A model generated the notes under the pieces. It saw nothing but the letters and a program-made list of their open reading frames with translations. It was not told the DNA's origin and made no database searches. A stretch of 64,000 nucleotides of DNA, taken from an uncultured Dorea sp. (GTDB lineage Bacteria; Bacillota; Clostridia; Lachnospirales; Lachnospiraceae). The stretch is taken from the NCBI GenBank assembly GCA_910580235.1, contig CAJTVU010000003.1, forward strand, positions 186,001 to 250,000, read 5' to 3'. Of this stretch, positions 36,282-44,870 are shown one piece after another (the stretch's first letter is position 1; each line of letters starts with the position of its first letter). A program made the position numbers and the translations under genes.

Positions 36282-36332
36282 AAAAACCCCTCCTGTCCGC
36301 GGATTCCACCCCGCAGACAGGAGGGGTTTTTT
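36282..36332. terminator. Strong bidirectional terminator
   Basis: AAAAACCCCTCCTGTC and GACAGGAGGGGTTTTT form a perfect 16-bp stem around a loop of about 18 bases, with T-runs on both strands. It ends both the chemoreceptor transcript and the long modification operon that arrives from the right. Confidence 0.92.
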
Positions 36333-36337
36333 CAATT

Positions 36338-37807
36338 CTATAATTCCAGAAACCGGAAGATCTTTCCCTGCTCCGTTTCTTCTACTGCACGGATCAGCCT
36401 CGCGGCCATATCTTCTGGCCTCTCAGATCCTACCCGACCAGCGGGCGTATTATTCATTTCTGTGAACATTTTAGGTGGTCTTGCCACAAAGTACTGACGC
36501 CCTTCTCTCTCTTTGTAAAAGGCACATTCACTGATGCTTTCCACTACAGATTTCACACAGATATACTCTGGGATATTATGGAAGAAAAGGCGCTCTACTG
36601 TCGCGATTGTAGATAGGATCGTAATCTTCCCATTTACTTGCACAGACTCTTTCAAAACGAAGAATGGATAATAGAACATCTGTACTCCCTGGGTCAGGTA
36701 CTTTTCAAAAAGAGGATAATTGTCCGGGTACATCTCTATCTTTCGAGGCGGCTGTGCGGCGCAGATGTAGAGCCTGTCTATCCCTCCATATCTTTCTTCC
36801 ATATATCTCCTTAGCTTCTTGCATTCTACAAGGCTACCGGCGTCGCTCTGCACGCACTCTATCTGGTCTGAGACGGTCGACAGGTAATCACAGAACTGCC
36901 GGGCCTGCTCTTTGCTGCGCTGGTATGTAAGAACGATGGACGCCCCTCTTTGGGCGTAATACATTGCAATCTGCGCCCCCAGCCCCTTCGTGCCTCCCAG
37001 GATCAGCACCGTCCTACCCGTATGTTCTTGTGAGATTTGCTGCAATGGCTGCCGGAACATATGAAAATCAGCCCGTACATAAGACTGTATCTTGCATATA
37101 GCGATCAATTCCCCCAGGGCAGAGACCTCCACCTGATAGTCCACCATGCCAAGCACGTCATGGTAATCCAGCTGAGTCATTTTGTACTCCCAGGTATCTG
37201 CGTCCGGAGGATCATCCAGAAGGTACGTGGAGGCTTTCATAAATAATGCCCGTTCTCCTGGGGCTACCATGCCTACCAGATAGCTGAGCAGCCTTTGAAC
37301 CTGACAGAGAGCTGACGTTTTATCCTTGCCCCCTGTCTGCTGAAGGGATGAGACAGTATAAACCCCTGCAATAGCCTTTGCCTCCTCTATCTCGCAGTCC
37401 GTGAGGCTTCTCGCCCTCTCGAGCATAGGGACGGCGGGGCATTCAGTTCTTGGCATTACCGCAGCTCTCTTCAATTCCCTGTCGCTTACTTTTATCTCCA
37501 ACAGGACGCTGTGATGCTCCAACAGGCGCAGAATGGCAGCGTCGCCTTTATTTTTGCAGACATAATAGTATCTTCTGTTCAGGAAGAGGGGAGAATTGAA
37601 CTTTATGTCCAGGCGGGAGCCACTTACATGGCAGAGCCCAAGGAGCGCCTCTACGCCCAGCATGCCGAAGATCACTTGCTCCCCGTAAACCGTAGCCTCT
37701 GCAAAGTTTTTGTCTATATGAAGGGGATTGTTGTCCCCGCTTTGCCGACGGAACTTTTCCAGATCCTTTTCCTCAAAGCAGATACTACTGTCTTCATATT
37801 TTATCAT
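36338..37807 (-). CDS. Hot-dog (MaoC-like) plus short-chain dehydrogenase fusion
   Basis: 489 residues from ATG 37807, which overlaps the ACP stop as ATGA and has AGAGG upstream. Residues 1-130 form a MaoC-like hot-dog domain (GDNNPLHIDKNFAEATVYGE) of the kind that dehydrates or hydrates acyl thioesters. Residues about 290-489 form an SDR domain with nucleotide-binding LILGGTKGLGAQIA and catalytic Tyr/Lys (YICVKSVVE). Next to an acyl carrier protein, it most likely reduces or dehydrates an ACP-bound acyl group. A fragment of a paralogous gene occurs at 62848-62950. It is the last gene of the modification operon. Confidence 0.72.
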   Translation of the reverse strand: MIKYEDSSICFEEKDLEKFRRQSGDNNPLHIDKNFAEATVYGEQVIFGMLGVEALLGLCHVSGSRLDIKFNSPLFLNRRYYYVCKNKGDAAILRLLEHHSVLLEIKVSDRELKRAAVMPRTECPAVPMLERARSLTDCEIEEAKAIAGVYTVSSLQQTGGKDKTSALCQVQRLLSYLVGMVAPGERALFMKASTYLLDDPPDADTWEYKMTQLDYHDVLGMVDYQVEVSALGELIAICKIQSYVRADFHMFRQPLQQISQEHTGRTVLILGGTKGLGAQIAMYYAQRGASIVLTYQRSKEQARQFCDYLSTVSDQIECVQSDAGSLVECKKLRRYMEERYGGIDRLYICAAQPPRKIEMYPDNYPLFEKYLTQGVQMFYYPFFVLKESVQVNGKITILSTIATVERLFFHNIPEYICVKSVVESISECAFYKEREGRQYFVARPPKMFTEMNNTPAGRVGSERPEDMAARLIRAVEETEQGKIFRFLEL

Positions 37808-38040
37808 TTCTGTCCTCTTTCTATACCCTCTAGAAAACGGATGATATCTTCTATAGAATCCATCTTCATAATCTGCTGTGTGCTGAACTTCACCTGGAAC
37901 TCTTTCTCCAGGCCGATGACCAGCTCTATATGGGCCAGAGAGTCCCATTCTTCCACATCTTCGCGCTTCAGGCTCCTGTCCAGCGCGAGATCATCATCTT
38001 CAAAAACTTCCTGAAACACTTTTTGGATCCTTTGTTCCAT
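37804..38040 (-). CDS. Acyl carrier protein
   Basis: 78 residues, acidic and helical, with the phosphopantetheine attachment Ser34 in EEWDSLAHIELVIGLEKEF. It lies between the FkbH-type gene and the hot-dog/SDR gene, so it is dedicated to this operon rather than to fatty-acid synthesis. It probably carries a small acyl unit made by the FkbH-type protein. Confidence 0.9.
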   Translation of the reverse strand: MEQRIQKVFQEVFEDDDLALDRSLKREDVEEWDSLAHIELVIGLEKEFQVKFSTQQIMKMDSIEDIIRFLEGIERGQK

Positions 38041-38070
38041 AGCTATCAGCCCTCCTGATCTTATTTTTTG

Positions 38071-39879
38071 CTACTCATTCTCCTGTATCTTGTGATGGAA
38101 GAAACTGCTCTCGGACAGTTCCATGCTATAACTCAAAGCGCTCTTTCCAACGTTGTCCACATTGGCAGGCTCCACCTGCTCGAACCCTCTGTCTGTGAGC
38201 ATTTTCTTAAGCATACTGTTCCGGTCGGTGGCAAGATAATCGATTGCCAGCCGATCCGCTCCGTTCTTCAAAGCGAAATCCACAAAGTGGCTCAGCATAA
38301 AGTCTTCCAAGCCCCGCTTGAATACGCGGCAGCTCATAACCCAGGCTTCTACCGTACAGACATGGCCCTGGATCTTAAGAATAGCCACAGAGACCAGCCC
38401 ATAGTCTGTGAGCTTATCCTTTAAATTGCAGGTGAATATCTCATAGCCATGCTCCTTCATCTTCAGGATCTCTGCTTCTGAGCTCCGGAAGCCTGTCGTG
38501 TTAAACTGGTTCGTCTTGTTCAGCAGCTGTACGGCCCGGGCAAGGCTTTCACTGTCCAGCGGCTTTACCAAGCCTTCCATATGAAGGCTTTCGAGATATG
38601 CATCCAAATCAAGAGAACTATCCAGCTTCCTCTCTATCTCCTCCCTGGCTTTGTAGCTTTCAGCCCTTCCTTTGTCCTCTTTTGTGATCTGGAGCCATTC
38701 AAAATACCGGGCATTTTCCAGATCCATGACATAATCGGCCGGATCCGCAGAAAGCTCCAGGACATCTACCTCAGGCAGTGCAGTGCTTACCAGATCCCGC
38801 TCTACAGGATTATCATCTATAAACACGATAGAATCCAGCCCGATGTTCAGCGAAGCCGCTATCTTGCGGATATTGTCAGCCTTATTGTCCCAGTTCGCCA
38901 CAAAGCAGCTGATATCCGATAGGCTTAAGACCATGTTTGGGTTCTCAAGAAATGCCTGTTTCGCATAATCCGAATCGTTCTTGCTACAGACAGCAAGGAG
39001 GACGCCCCTTTCCCGCAGTCTCTTTAAATATGCCTGGAAGGCCCGGAACGCTTCTCCCAGAGGATCTGTGGGGAAGAGCCCAAGCTGCTTTATACCAGAC
39101 TCTTCCAGTATCCCGCCCCACAATGTATTGTCCAGATCAAGTACGAGACATTTCTTTACATGACCGCGGAAGCTCAAGATGTGCAAGGCTACTTCCTCCA
39201 CCGCAGCGGGAAGGCATTCGTAAGACATATTGCACTTATTTAAATAGTAGTTAGAGAAATCGAACCACTTTTTCTTTCCTGCGAGGCTCGCCAGATAATC
39301 AAAATCCAGAATGGAGACAGAGCCGTCCTTCTCCTTCATGAGCGTATAGTTTAACAGCTGCAGAAAAGACTGCCTGCTCCATATATGGCTGGCCTCCAGA
39401 TTGCCCAGCTGTCTCTCGGCCGGGATGACAAAATTGGTCTGTAAGATCCTGGAGCCGTTCCTCTCACGGATCCGCCCCCACAGCTCCTTGTACCGGCTTA
39501 TCTCGGCCAGCGCCAGCGCCTGTATATCCGTCTCTTTCGCGAACATTTCCGGGAAGGATCGTACATCCTGATAGCTGGTAAAGATAACTGTGACTTGGGG
39601 GCGGAAGAGATGGTACTCGGACTGCTCGTCCATAATATCCAGCTCCAGCCCGTTATAGGTTCCCACATAGATTTTGTTGGGGATCTCTTGCATATGCAGA
39701 ACGTATCCCAGGATGGCTGAGAAATACTGGAGGCTCCCTGCGCCCAGGAGCGCTATCCTAAGAGCAGCCGGATCTTCCTGCGCTTTTCCTTTGCTCCCTG
39801 CTCTGCGCGCCTTTCTGATCTCCCTCATAAGAGAGAGGAAATCCTGGCTTAATATTTCTTTCATGTGTGATTGTTTCAT
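38071..39879 (-). CDS. FkbH-like HAD-superfamily protein
   Basis: 602 residues. The HAD motif LVLDLDNTLWGGILEESG carries nucleophile Asp248 and Asp250; later VCSKNDSDYA and IVFIDDNPVERDLV complete the HAD core. The N-terminal 240 residues match the FkbH N-terminal region and the C-terminal part has a GNAT-like character (FTCNLKDKLTDYGLVSVAIL). FkbH proteins take 1,3-bisphosphoglycerate, remove phosphate and load a glyceryl unit on a carrier protein. With the adjacent ACP, a glyceryl-derived decoration of the glycan is plausible. Related FkbH/ACP pairs occur in other surface-glycan loci. Confidence 0.85.
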   Translation of the reverse strand: MKQSHMKEILSQDFLSLMREIRKARRAGSKGKAQEDPAALRIALLGAGSLQYFSAILGYVLHMQEIPNKIYVGTYNGLELDIMDEQSEYHLFRPQVTVIFTSYQDVRSFPEMFAKETDIQALALAEISRYKELWGRIRERNGSRILQTNFVIPAERQLGNLEASHIWSRQSFLQLLNYTLMKEKDGSVSILDFDYLASLAGKKKWFDFSNYYLNKCNMSYECLPAAVEEVALHILSFRGHVKKCLVLDLDNTLWGGILEESGIKQLGLFPTDPLGEAFRAFQAYLKRLRERGVLLAVCSKNDSDYAKQAFLENPNMVLSLSDISCFVANWDNKADNIRKIAASLNIGLDSIVFIDDNPVERDLVSTALPEVDVLELSADPADYVMDLENARYFEWLQITKEDKGRAESYKAREEIERKLDSSLDLDAYLESLHMEGLVKPLDSESLARAVQLLNKTNQFNTTGFRSSEAEILKMKEHGYEIFTCNLKDKLTDYGLVSVAILKIQGHVCTVEAWVMSCRVFKRGLEDFMLSHFVDFALKNGADRLAIDYLATDRNSMLKKMLTDRGFEQVEPANVDNVGKSALSYSMELSESSFFHHKIQENE

Positions 39880-39890
39880 CTTTCCGACCT

Positions 39891-40694
39891 CTAAGCAGAT
39901 GATTTTTTGTATGTCATCCTGCCATATTCTCCGCAGATTTTTGCGCCCATAAGTGTAAGCAGCCTCTTCCGTGGCTTATCGATCACAAAAGTATACACCT
40001 GCTTGCCCGAGCTCAGGAGCTCATTTGTAAGGAAGCTTTCTGCCAGGAACCCATAGCTGCCGTTTCTGTAATCTGGGTGTGTGATCATCCCGCTTGTGAT
40101 AGCGATGTCTTCAAATTCTGCGTAAGTGGCAATATGGGAGATGATCTTGCCGTCTTCCCGTATCACTACGTTCCTGCCCATCCTGCTTTGCAGGCGTTCC
40201 CGCAGCTGCCGCTCCAATATCTCCGGGCTATAGCATGCGCTAAAAGACGCGTCTGTGCAGATCAGCTCGGCGATTTCCCGCATATCTCTTTCTCCGGCAT
40301 ACTCCACCATGTCGGCGTCTTCAAACTTTCTGTATTCTTCCAGCCGGAATACGGCGCCGTAGGAAGTGTGATAAAATTGTTTCAGCATGGAGGCCAATTC
40401 CGAGATCATAGAAGCTTTCCCAGAGACGGAATTATACCGTTCCTTAAGGATCAGCTCTTTCAGCCAGCCTTTGTCCCAGCCCTCGGTGTCAGACACGATC
40501 TGAAGGCTATCGTAATACTTCATAATGACCGTGCGGATGTTCTGTTCTTCACCTTTCCTTTCCAACCACACAGTCATATTTGGATTCTGCAGCCCGTATT
40601 TCTTAACGTCAATATAGAGATACAGGCAATCTGCCAGATTCTCTCGTAAGAAAGCGAATATTTCCTGAAGATCTTTCTCCTTTGCCAATTCCAT
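39891..40694 (-). CDS. GNAT-family N-acetyltransferase-like protein
   Basis: 267 residues. The C-terminal half shows a GNAT fold (NVVIREDGKIISHIATYAEF, ITSGMITHPDYRNGSYGFLA, KQVYTFVIDKPRKRLLTLMG). The N-terminal half is divergent and may bind the acceptor. It follows the two LicD genes and precedes fkbH, so it could transfer the ACP-bound or CoA-bound acyl group onto an amino sugar. The donor cannot be told from sequence. Confidence 0.68.
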   Translation of the reverse strand: MELAKEKDLQEIFAFLRENLADCLYLYIDVKKYGLQNPNMTVWLERKGEEQNIRTVIMKYYDSLQIVSDTEGWDKGWLKELILKERYNSVSGKASMISELASMLKQFYHTSYGAVFRLEEYRKFEDADMVEYAGERDMREIAELICTDASFSACYSPEILERQLRERLQSRMGRNVVIREDGKIISHIATYAEFEDIAITSGMITHPDYRNGSYGFLAESFLTNELLSSGKQVYTFVIDKPRKRLLTLMGAKICGEYGRMTYKKSSA

Positions 40695-40697
40695 ATC

Positions 40698-42317
40698 TTA
40701 TTCCTCCGGTTCGTTAAAGTCATATAATCCGTTTAGCTCGATCCTGGCCGGAAGGTGACGGTTAATCCTTCGTATTGGCGCGGGCAGCTTCATATAATCT
40801 TTCCCATAGCAGCTGATCAGATATTCATCCCATTCCCTGGGGGCGGAGAACAGATGCCCTTCAAATTCCATCTCGCACCTGTCCTCAAAGAACTTCCGCT
40901 GGTTGACGCCTTTGCGATAAGGGTTCCTCACTTCGCACAGATAGGACAGCCAGGGGCTTCTTTTCTTTGCCATGTCGGCGAACTTATAATACAGGCGCGA
41001 GCTTGTCTTATTTGATACTTTTGCCAGCAGCCCGTAATACATTTTGTAAAAAGGCTTCTTCACACTTGTGTGCCCCATGTGCGCCCACGTCATCGTCTTA
41101 AGGAAATGGCAGATCTTATCTTGCAGGAAGAATGCAGTCCGGTTCCCGGGGCTGTTGTGGAAGGGGAGGATATCAAGAGCGATCCCTCTGTGGGTGTCAA
41201 AAAGATCTCTCCCTCCTTTGACATACATGGTCCCGTTCCTCTTAATCTGGTAGAATACAAGATTGGTATCCTTGTCCGTCTTTTGCGTCCGCAGGAAGAA
41301 TCTCTCCTTATCCAGCTCTTTTTCTATAATTTCCGAGCAGCGCAGCCAGTCTTCTTCCAGCATAGCCACGTCAATGTCGTCGTCCCAGGGGATGAAGCCT
41401 TTATGCCGGACAGCTCCAAGCAGGGTGCCCCAGGTTAAGATATAAGGGATCTCATGCTTTCTGCATATCCGGTCAAATTCGCACAGGTTCTCCAGCGCGA
41501 CCAGCTGTACGCGGCGGACGATCTCCGGCCCTTCTACAAGCGCGCGGTTCGCGGGCCGTCCCATAGCCGTTTCCTGAGCGTAGGAGCTGTAATAGCCGTC
41601 GAGCCATTTCTTCGGCTCTTTTATGCAAGATACGTGCAGATCGCCAAAAGGGCAGGGCTGCACATCCCGGTATGTATCCGCCAGGCGCAGATTTCCCTCC
41701 AGGCGCTTCTCGCAAGGGATCAATATGTATTTGGAAGGGATCTTTGCCTTCTCCAGAAAGGAGGCGAAGAAAGCGGCGGCCGCGTTTTTCTCGCTCTCTC
41801 TGCGCCTGCACCAGATCTCTGCCTCCTCTGCTCGCTGCTTTCGTTTTCGCCCTCTTTGATAGGGCAGTGGGGCGACAGCCTCCTCACAGCGGAGATAATA
41901 TTCGAAATTGTTCCGGTTCTCCTCGAGCTCCTCTTCTGTATTCCCTGCATAGAAGATGGGGTATGCCCAGATAGAATAGTCATAATAAGGCTGATCCTGT
42001 TCCCTGCCTTCAGGGAGAGATACTCTGCTCCGCATACAGATCTGGGAGTAGTATGCATTATAATCCGCGTTATTATCCCGGCTCAACAGATAGATGCCTT
42101 CTTCCTTCTCTATGGCCTGGCAGAGCCTCAGGTAGTCCGGATATAAAAGCGCGATCACAATATTGCCAAGCCAGTTGGCAAACTTCTGCTCCTCATACTG
42201 TGACAGCAGCGTCCCGAATAATATTGTGTAGGAGATTTCGTCTCTCTCACAGATATCGTGGACTCTGGACAGCAGAGCAAGCATATATTTCCTGCCATTC
42301 GGTTCCATATCAGTCAT
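40698..42317 (-). CDS. LicD-family transferase, second copy, with degenerate N-terminal LicD-like half
   Basis: 539 residues from ATG 42317 (AAGGAG 8 bases upstream). The C-terminal half carries the LicD core (WGTLLGAVRHKGFIPWDDDI, DVAMLEEDWLRC; PF04991), with the aspartates that bind metal. The N-terminal half repeats the same pattern without them (LFGTLLSQYEEQKFANWLGN, then IVIALLYPDYLRLC), so it looks like an internally duplicated, inactive domain. LicD proteins move phosphocholine or related CDP-activated groups to glycans. Here CMP-aminoethylphosphonate is a candidate donor. It overlaps the upstream LicD gene by 8 bp. Confidence 0.85.
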   Translation of the reverse strand: MTDMEPNGRKYMLALLSRVHDICERDEISYTILFGTLLSQYEEQKFANWLGNIVIALLYPDYLRLCQAIEKEEGIYLLSRDNNADYNAYYSQICMRSRVSLPEGREQDQPYYDYSIWAYPIFYAGNTEEELEENRNNFEYYLRCEEAVAPLPYQRGRKRKQRAEEAEIWCRRRESEKNAAAAFFASFLEKAKIPSKYILIPCEKRLEGNLRLADTYRDVQPCPFGDLHVSCIKEPKKWLDGYYSSYAQETAMGRPANRALVEGPEIVRRVQLVALENLCEFDRICRKHEIPYILTWGTLLGAVRHKGFIPWDDDIDVAMLEEDWLRCSEIIEKELDKERFFLRTQKTDKDTNLVFYQIKRNGTMYVKGGRDLFDTHRGIALDILPFHNSPGNRTAFFLQDKICHFLKTMTWAHMGHTSVKKPFYKMYYGLLAKVSNKTSSRLYYKFADMAKKRSPWLSYLCEVRNPYRKGVNQRKFFEDRCEMEFEGHLFSAPREWDEYLISCYGKDYMKLPAPIRRINRHLPARIELNGLYDFNEPEE

Positions 42318-43953
42318 CGCATTTTCTCCTTGCCAGCTCTTCCGGCTCGTCAAAGCTGTATGATCCGTCTAGCTCTATCCTGGCCGGAAGGTACTGATTG
42401 ATTCTTCGTATTGGTGAGGGCAGCTTCATATAATCTTTTCCATAACAGGCGATCAGGAACTCATCCCATTCTCTCGGGGCAGGGAACAGGCGCCCTTCAA
42501 ATTCCACCTCGCATCTGTCTTCAAAGAACTTCCGCTGGTTGAACCCTTTATGATAGGGGTTTCTCGTTATGCACAGGTAGGATAGCCAGGGGCTTTTTTT
42601 CTTTGCCATGTCGGCGAACTTATAATACAAGCGCGAGCTTGTCTTGTTCGATACTTTTGCCAGCAGCCCGTAATACGCTTTGTAGAAGGGCCGTCTCTCG
42701 TCCGTGTGCCCCATGTGCGCCCACGTCATCGTCTTAAAGAAGCGGCAGATCTTATCTTGCAGGAAGAATGTGATCCGATTCCCCGGACTGTTGTGGAAAG
42801 GCAGGATGTCAAGAGAGATCCCCCTGTGGGTGTCAAAGAGATCTCTTCCCCCTTTGACGTACACCGTCCCATTCCGCTTGATCTGGTGGAATACAAGATT
42901 GTTATCCTTATCCGTCTCTTGCGTCCGCAAGAAGAATCGTTCCTTATCCAGTTCTTTTTCTATAATTTCCGAGCAGCGCAGCCAGTCTTCTTCCAGCATG
43001 GCCACGTCAATATCGTCGTCCCAGGGAACGAAGCCTTTATGCCGGACAGCCCCAAGCAAGGTTCCCGCCATCAGTATGTAAGGGATCTCATATTTTCTGC
43101 ATATCCGGTCGAATTCGCACAGGATCTCCAGCGCGACCAGCTGTACGCGGCGGACGATCTCCGGCCCTTCTACGAGCGCACGGTTCGCGGGCCTTCCCAT
43201 AGCCATCTTCTGAGCGTGGGGGCTGTAATAGCCGTCGAGCCATTTTTTTTGCTCTTTTATACAAGATACGCGCAGATCGCCAAAGGGGCAGAGCTGCACA
43301 TCCTGGTATGTGGCCGCCAGCTGCATATCTCCCTCCAGGCGCTTCTCGCAAGGGATCAATATGTATTTGGAAGGAATCTTGGCTTTCTCTAAAAAAGAGG
43401 AAAAGAAAGCGGCAGCCTCGTTTTTCTCTCTTTCCTTACGCCTGTGCCAGATTTCTGTCTTCATTGCTCGCAGCTTTCGCTTTAACCCTCTTTGGTAAGG
43501 CTCTGGGGCAATGACTTTGTCACATTGGAGATAGTATTCAAGATTTTTCCTGTTCTCCTTAAATTCCTGCTCTGTGTCTCCCGCATAGAAGATGGGATAT
43601 GCCCAGATGCAATAGTCATAATAGGGCTGATCCTGTTCTCTGCCTTCAGGAAGAGATACCCGGCTCCGCGTACAGATCTGGGAATAATATGCATTGTAAT
43701 CGGCGCTGTTATCCCGGTTCAATAGATAGATATCCTTTTCTTCTCCCACGGCCTGGCAGAGCCTCAGATAATCTGGATATAAAAGCGCGATCACGATATT
43801 GCCGAGCCAGTCGGCACATTTCTGCTCCTCATACTGTGACAGCAGCGTCGCAAACAGCAAGGTATAGGAAATGTTGTCTCTTTCACAGATATCATGTACT
43901 CTGGACAATAGGGAGAGCATATATTTTCTGCCATTTGGTTGTATATTAGCCAT
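42310..43953 (-). CDS. LicD-family transferase, first copy, with degenerate N-terminal LicD-like half
   Basis: 547 residues, highly similar along its whole length to the next gene downstream (tandem duplication). The active core is AGTLLGAVRHKGFVPWDDDI with DVAMLEEDWLRC. The N-terminal half has LFATLLSQYEEQKCADWLGN and no catalytic aspartates. Two paralogous transferases suggest two acceptor positions or two donor groups. It overlaps the acetyltransferase gene upstream by one base, which makes coupled translation likely. Confidence 0.85.
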   Translation of the reverse strand: MANIQPNGRKYMLSLLSRVHDICERDNISYTLLFATLLSQYEEQKCADWLGNIVIALLYPDYLRLCQAVGEEKDIYLLNRDNSADYNAYYSQICTRSRVSLPEGREQDQPYYDYCIWAYPIFYAGDTEQEFKENRKNLEYYLQCDKVIAPEPYQRGLKRKLRAMKTEIWHRRKEREKNEAAAFFSSFLEKAKIPSKYILIPCEKRLEGDMQLAATYQDVQLCPFGDLRVSCIKEQKKWLDGYYSPHAQKMAMGRPANRALVEGPEIVRRVQLVALEILCEFDRICRKYEIPYILMAGTLLGAVRHKGFVPWDDDIDVAMLEEDWLRCSEIIEKELDKERFFLRTQETDKDNNLVFHQIKRNGTVYVKGGRDLFDTHRGISLDILPFHNSPGNRITFFLQDKICRFFKTMTWAHMGHTDERRPFYKAYYGLLAKVSNKTSSRLYYKFADMAKKKSPWLSYLCITRNPYHKGFNQRKFFEDRCEVEFEGRLFPAPREWDEFLIACYGKDYMKLPSPIRRINQYLPARIELDGSYSFDEPEELARRKCDD

Positions 43954-44870
43954 TACATCTTCTCCTTACGATCGTATTTTTGTATAAATTCTTCTATAGA
44001 CAGGAAAAAGTCACTGTACCTGCTGCGGATCTCCTCGTCGCTCCAGTCCCACCAGCAGATCTCGTTCAGCTTCCGGATCTGTTCCGGCGAGTACCTGTAG
44101 CGCAGGATCCTGGCAGGCGTCCCGGCTACTACCGCGTAGTCCGGCACATCTTTTGTCACAACGCTTCCGGCGCCGACGATAGCTCCGTTCCCAATATCCG
44201 CTCCATTTGTGATCAGGGCATTTCTCCCAATCCAAACGTCGTTCCCAATCTTGCTCCTTGTAAATCTGTGAGCTTTTCCTTTTGGCCTTACTCCTTCGCC
44301 TAGATCCACATACCAGGGAAATCGGCTGTATTCTTCATAGTCTTTAAATAAAGGGTCCGTCCCCTTATCTATGTAGACAAACGGGTGGGTCGATATGTGA
44401 TCAATGCAATGATTGCCTACCACATTGGAGCCAATCGCAAAACTGCAGAATGCTCCGACAGATTCCACTAATTCGTTATCACATAGCGGGCCATAGCTGT
44501 ATTTCCCAACTTTTGTCTTTTTATCCGGGACGTAGAGGCGCTCTCTGACAAGCCCTCCTGCAATCTGCTCCGGCGTAAAGAAGCCGGCCAGGTTCTCCTT
44601 CAAGGCAGTGTGCAGAGCTTCATCTGAAGTGGATAAAAGGACAATATATTCCGAGCAGTTTATTTCCCGAAAAATAGAAGGGCTATGGATCTTAGCATTA
44701 TATGTACAAAGATTCTCGTCCACGATAAAGCGCTCTGTTATGCCATAACAGTCGTTCAGCACTCTTTTTACTTCCATCCCGATCTGGCCGTAAGGATATA
44801 TGATAAAGTCCCTGCAGCCTTTCTCCAAATATCCTTCAATACATCTTCGAATCTCTTTTATTATGGACAT
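43953..44870 (-). CDS. Hexapeptide-repeat (left-handed beta-helix) acetyltransferase
   Basis: 305 residues. An N-terminal Rossmann-like portion (FIIYPYGQIGMEVKRVLNDC) is followed by a Vat/xenobiotic-acetyltransferase type beta-helix (SKIGNDVWIGRNALITNGAD, IGNGAIVGAGSVVTKDVPDY, AVVAGTPARILRYRY). It probably O- or N-acetylates a sugar of the surface glycan. It starts one base after the stop of the cytidylyltransferase-aminotransferase gene. Confidence 0.8.
   Translation of the reverse strand: MSIIKEIRRCIEGYLEKGCRDFIIYPYGQIGMEVKRVLNDCYGITERFIVDENLCTYNAKIHSPSIFREINCSEYIVLLSTSDEALHTALKENLAGFFTPEQIAGGLVRERLYVPDKKTKVGKYSYGPLCDNELVESVGAFCSFAIGSNVVGNHCIDHISTHPFVYIDKGTDPLFKDYEEYSRFPWYVDLGEGVRPKGKAHRFTRSKIGNDVWIGRNALITNGADIGNGAIVGAGSVVTKDVPDYAVVAGTPARILRYRYSPEQIRKLNEICWWDWSDEEIRSRYSDFFLSIEEFIQKYDRKEKM

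Noticed and set aside
40698..43953. Phosphocholine transferases
   Set aside because: LicD proteins are best known for phosphocholine, but no choline kinase (LicA), choline transporter (LicB) or LicC gene is present, whereas aminoethylphosphonate genes are.
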